Origin: Pararge aegeria
Lineage: Eukaryota > Arthropoda > Insecta > Lepidoptera > Nymphalidae
Direction of reading: 5' to 3'
Assembly (NCBI RefSeq): GCF_905163445.1
Contig: NC_053182.1
Coordinates: 620,001-684,000 of the forward strand
DNA: 64,000 bases
In this document: in pieces, positions 62,571-64,000 of the stretch
Numbering within the stretch: the stretch's first letter is position 1
Layout of the letters: each line of letters opens with the position of its first letter
Notes under the pieces: model-generated
What the model was told of the DNA's origin: nothing
The model's database searches: none
Seen by the model: the letters and a program-made list of their open reading frames with translations, nothing else
Translations under genes and position numbers: made by a program

Positions 62571-63900
62571 ATTATCACAAATTAGTGATAATAACAAAGA
62601 CCTTCGGCGCAAATTGCCGACCGAGGGTCCTCAACAATACCACCATTTTGAATTAAACACATCTTTCTTCTTTAATCCTCTGCCTATATCTTAGTCCACT
62701 TGCTACCTGATTCTTCTGCCTAACTAGATTTTTTCCAACATACTTATAAGTTTTTTTCCAAAGATCCAAACTCATACGAGAGTTTCGCACATGCTATCAT
62801 CCAATCATAATCATCTTATTATAGTACCATACTACAGTAGGTAAAGATCTAAATATAGATAGCCCGAGTAGTTAAAAACAGTATTTGCGTGTAAGCTTTT
62901 TATATATCATCAGAGCTGAGCATAATTTTGAATTATTTGAATTAAGTTCGAGAGAGGTGTTGTTTCGGTTTATGAAGCAAAGTCTTCTCCTATATCTTAA
63001 TACAAAAACAAACGGAAACATAAATTCTACAACAACTTATATTACCTATTAGAATTTCTCCGGGGACATAATTTTCTACAAACCTTCACAGAAAAATGCG
63101 TGATGAATGGTAATTACGGGCTCATCCTCGCTAAAGGAAATTCACTTAACCGGAAATTAAGCAGTGCCATAAATTTAAAAAGCTCTGACAGGTATAATAT
63201 TTTAGAAATATTATAAAACAAAGGCTTTCTAGAGACACGGGGCGATAATTATCGCATTGTGTCATTGGAAGCCAACGTCGGTACTGCGGCATTGCAGCAT
63301 CGTGCGACAAATTTAAATCTGCAGTCGTAACCATCTCTATTTCCTTAACTGTAGGCGTTAAAATAGAACGTAAAGTTGCGCAAGGGTGTTGTAAAATCAT
63401 TTAAAGTACAAAATCAGTGGCGTGAGTGTGCATATATTACAGAACATGGCAACATGGCAACGCAGCTGGCCACCCCGTAGCCGATTTATTAATATCACGC
63501 GATTATCATTCGGGGGTGAAAATTTATAATGATATAAATAATTTTCGATATCACCGCTATCATAAACATATTTTAATTTATATTCTCTTTGTTGTGCCGT
63601 GATGTTAAGTTTAATAATATATTTTTGGAAGCGGCAAAAATGTCGCCGGGCACATTGTTAGTTTCATTTTACAATAGCACGTGCAATGGCAATCGCAAAC
63701 GTGTCAACAGTGCCAGCGGTATTGCGACCCCAAACGTACCTACCAAAAACATCTCCTTGACAGTACTTACTTCTGAAAATTGGTACTGCGTGATCCGTTT
63801 TGGCGTGCACTGGTTGGTGCTACTAAGCTGGAGCATTTAAATAGGTTAACAATTAAAATATCCCGTTCTCGCTATTTGAGTATTAAAATCCAAGTATATA
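62571..63900. other. Non-coding stretch
   Basis: Frames at 63146-63400 (minus, 84 codons) and 63589-63840 (plus, 83 codons) have no known domains. 63600-63760 is GC-richer. No repeat family recognised. Confidence 0.4.
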
Positions 63901-63985
63901 ACCGGGTGGCACAGTGGTTAGGAGCTCGACTTCACTTTCAGGGGGCCGAGTTCGAATCCCAGTTCAACACAAAATCTAAAAATAT
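63901..63985 (+). mobile_element. SINE-A tRNA-like head, cut by window edge region
   Basis: Accgggtggcacagtggtta, ggagctcgacttcactttca and gccgagttcgaatcccagtt give A and B boxes as at 33410. The body probably continues: tatcagttgcttcaacgg matches the atatcacttgctttaacggt start at the very end of the window. Confidence 0.8.
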
Positions 63986-64000
63986 CAGTTGCTTCAACGG

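Overview
The window looks like non-coding nuclear DNA (intergenic or long-intron) from a moth or butterfly. The evidence is AT-rich sequence, no open frame above 120 codons that resembles a gene, no rRNA or convincing functional tRNA, and many short repeats of kinds I know from lepidopteran genomes: tRNA-headed SINEs, 5'-truncated LINE tails, MITEs and a hAT element. The lepidopteran assignment rests on recalled repeat families, not on a search. No operon, CRISPR array or bacterial feature is present.

Family names used here are local. SINE-A has a tRNA-like head with gatagcctagtggtta. SINE-B has a head around ggcgcagtgggtagcgaccc and a body with gctacgcttactttggggc. SINE-C starts cctccctggcgcaac and ends gcagtcaagggctaactt. 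SINE-D has a head read on its own strand as gtggttagcatgt...cccgggtcggg. LINE-1 is an RTE-like element encoding KLKWQWAG and GKRSVGRPPARWTDD. LINE-2 encodes IKRKLTEK and NDKKAW. LINE-3 encodes LWNNLPADIRKSQS. LINE-4 is a 3' tail with gcccgccaac...gagagaggaggcc. R1 to R9 are other dispersed repeats. J is a GC-rich retroposon with a poly(A) tail.

Layout. 1-9 kb: sparse repeats, a 45-nt hairpin, a LINE-1 scrap and two LINE-2 ends. 9-16 kb: SINE-C copies, LINE-3 tails and an (AT)n tract. 16-22 kb: LINE-4 and LINE-1 scraps, a fold-back MITE, tandem SINE-C copies, and an R2 pair around a SINE cluster. 23.1-24.6 kb: a complete non-autonomous hAT-type element with an 8-bp target duplication. 26-34 kb: SINE-A/B/C clusters, R8, a dimeric J retroposon bounded by an 11-bp duplication, and SINE-A heads. 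34-45 kb: R7 elements, a second J copy, a 300-bp-period duplication, SINE-D and a full SINE-A. 47-56 kb: SINE-B, LINE tails, SINE-C copies and a pair of diverged copies of an unclassified ~300-bp element. 56-64 kb: a LINE-1 3' end, R1, a LINE-2 copy carrying two hairpins, SINE-C, R8 and a SINE-A head at the right edge.

No host genes are seen working together. The main biology is retroposition, nested insertion and local inverted duplication. The most useful second looks are the hairpins in which one arm is LINE or SINE consensus and the other an inverted copy, the J dimer, the hAT element, the fold-back MITE and the transition-biased duplicate pair at 51.7 and 55.0 kb.
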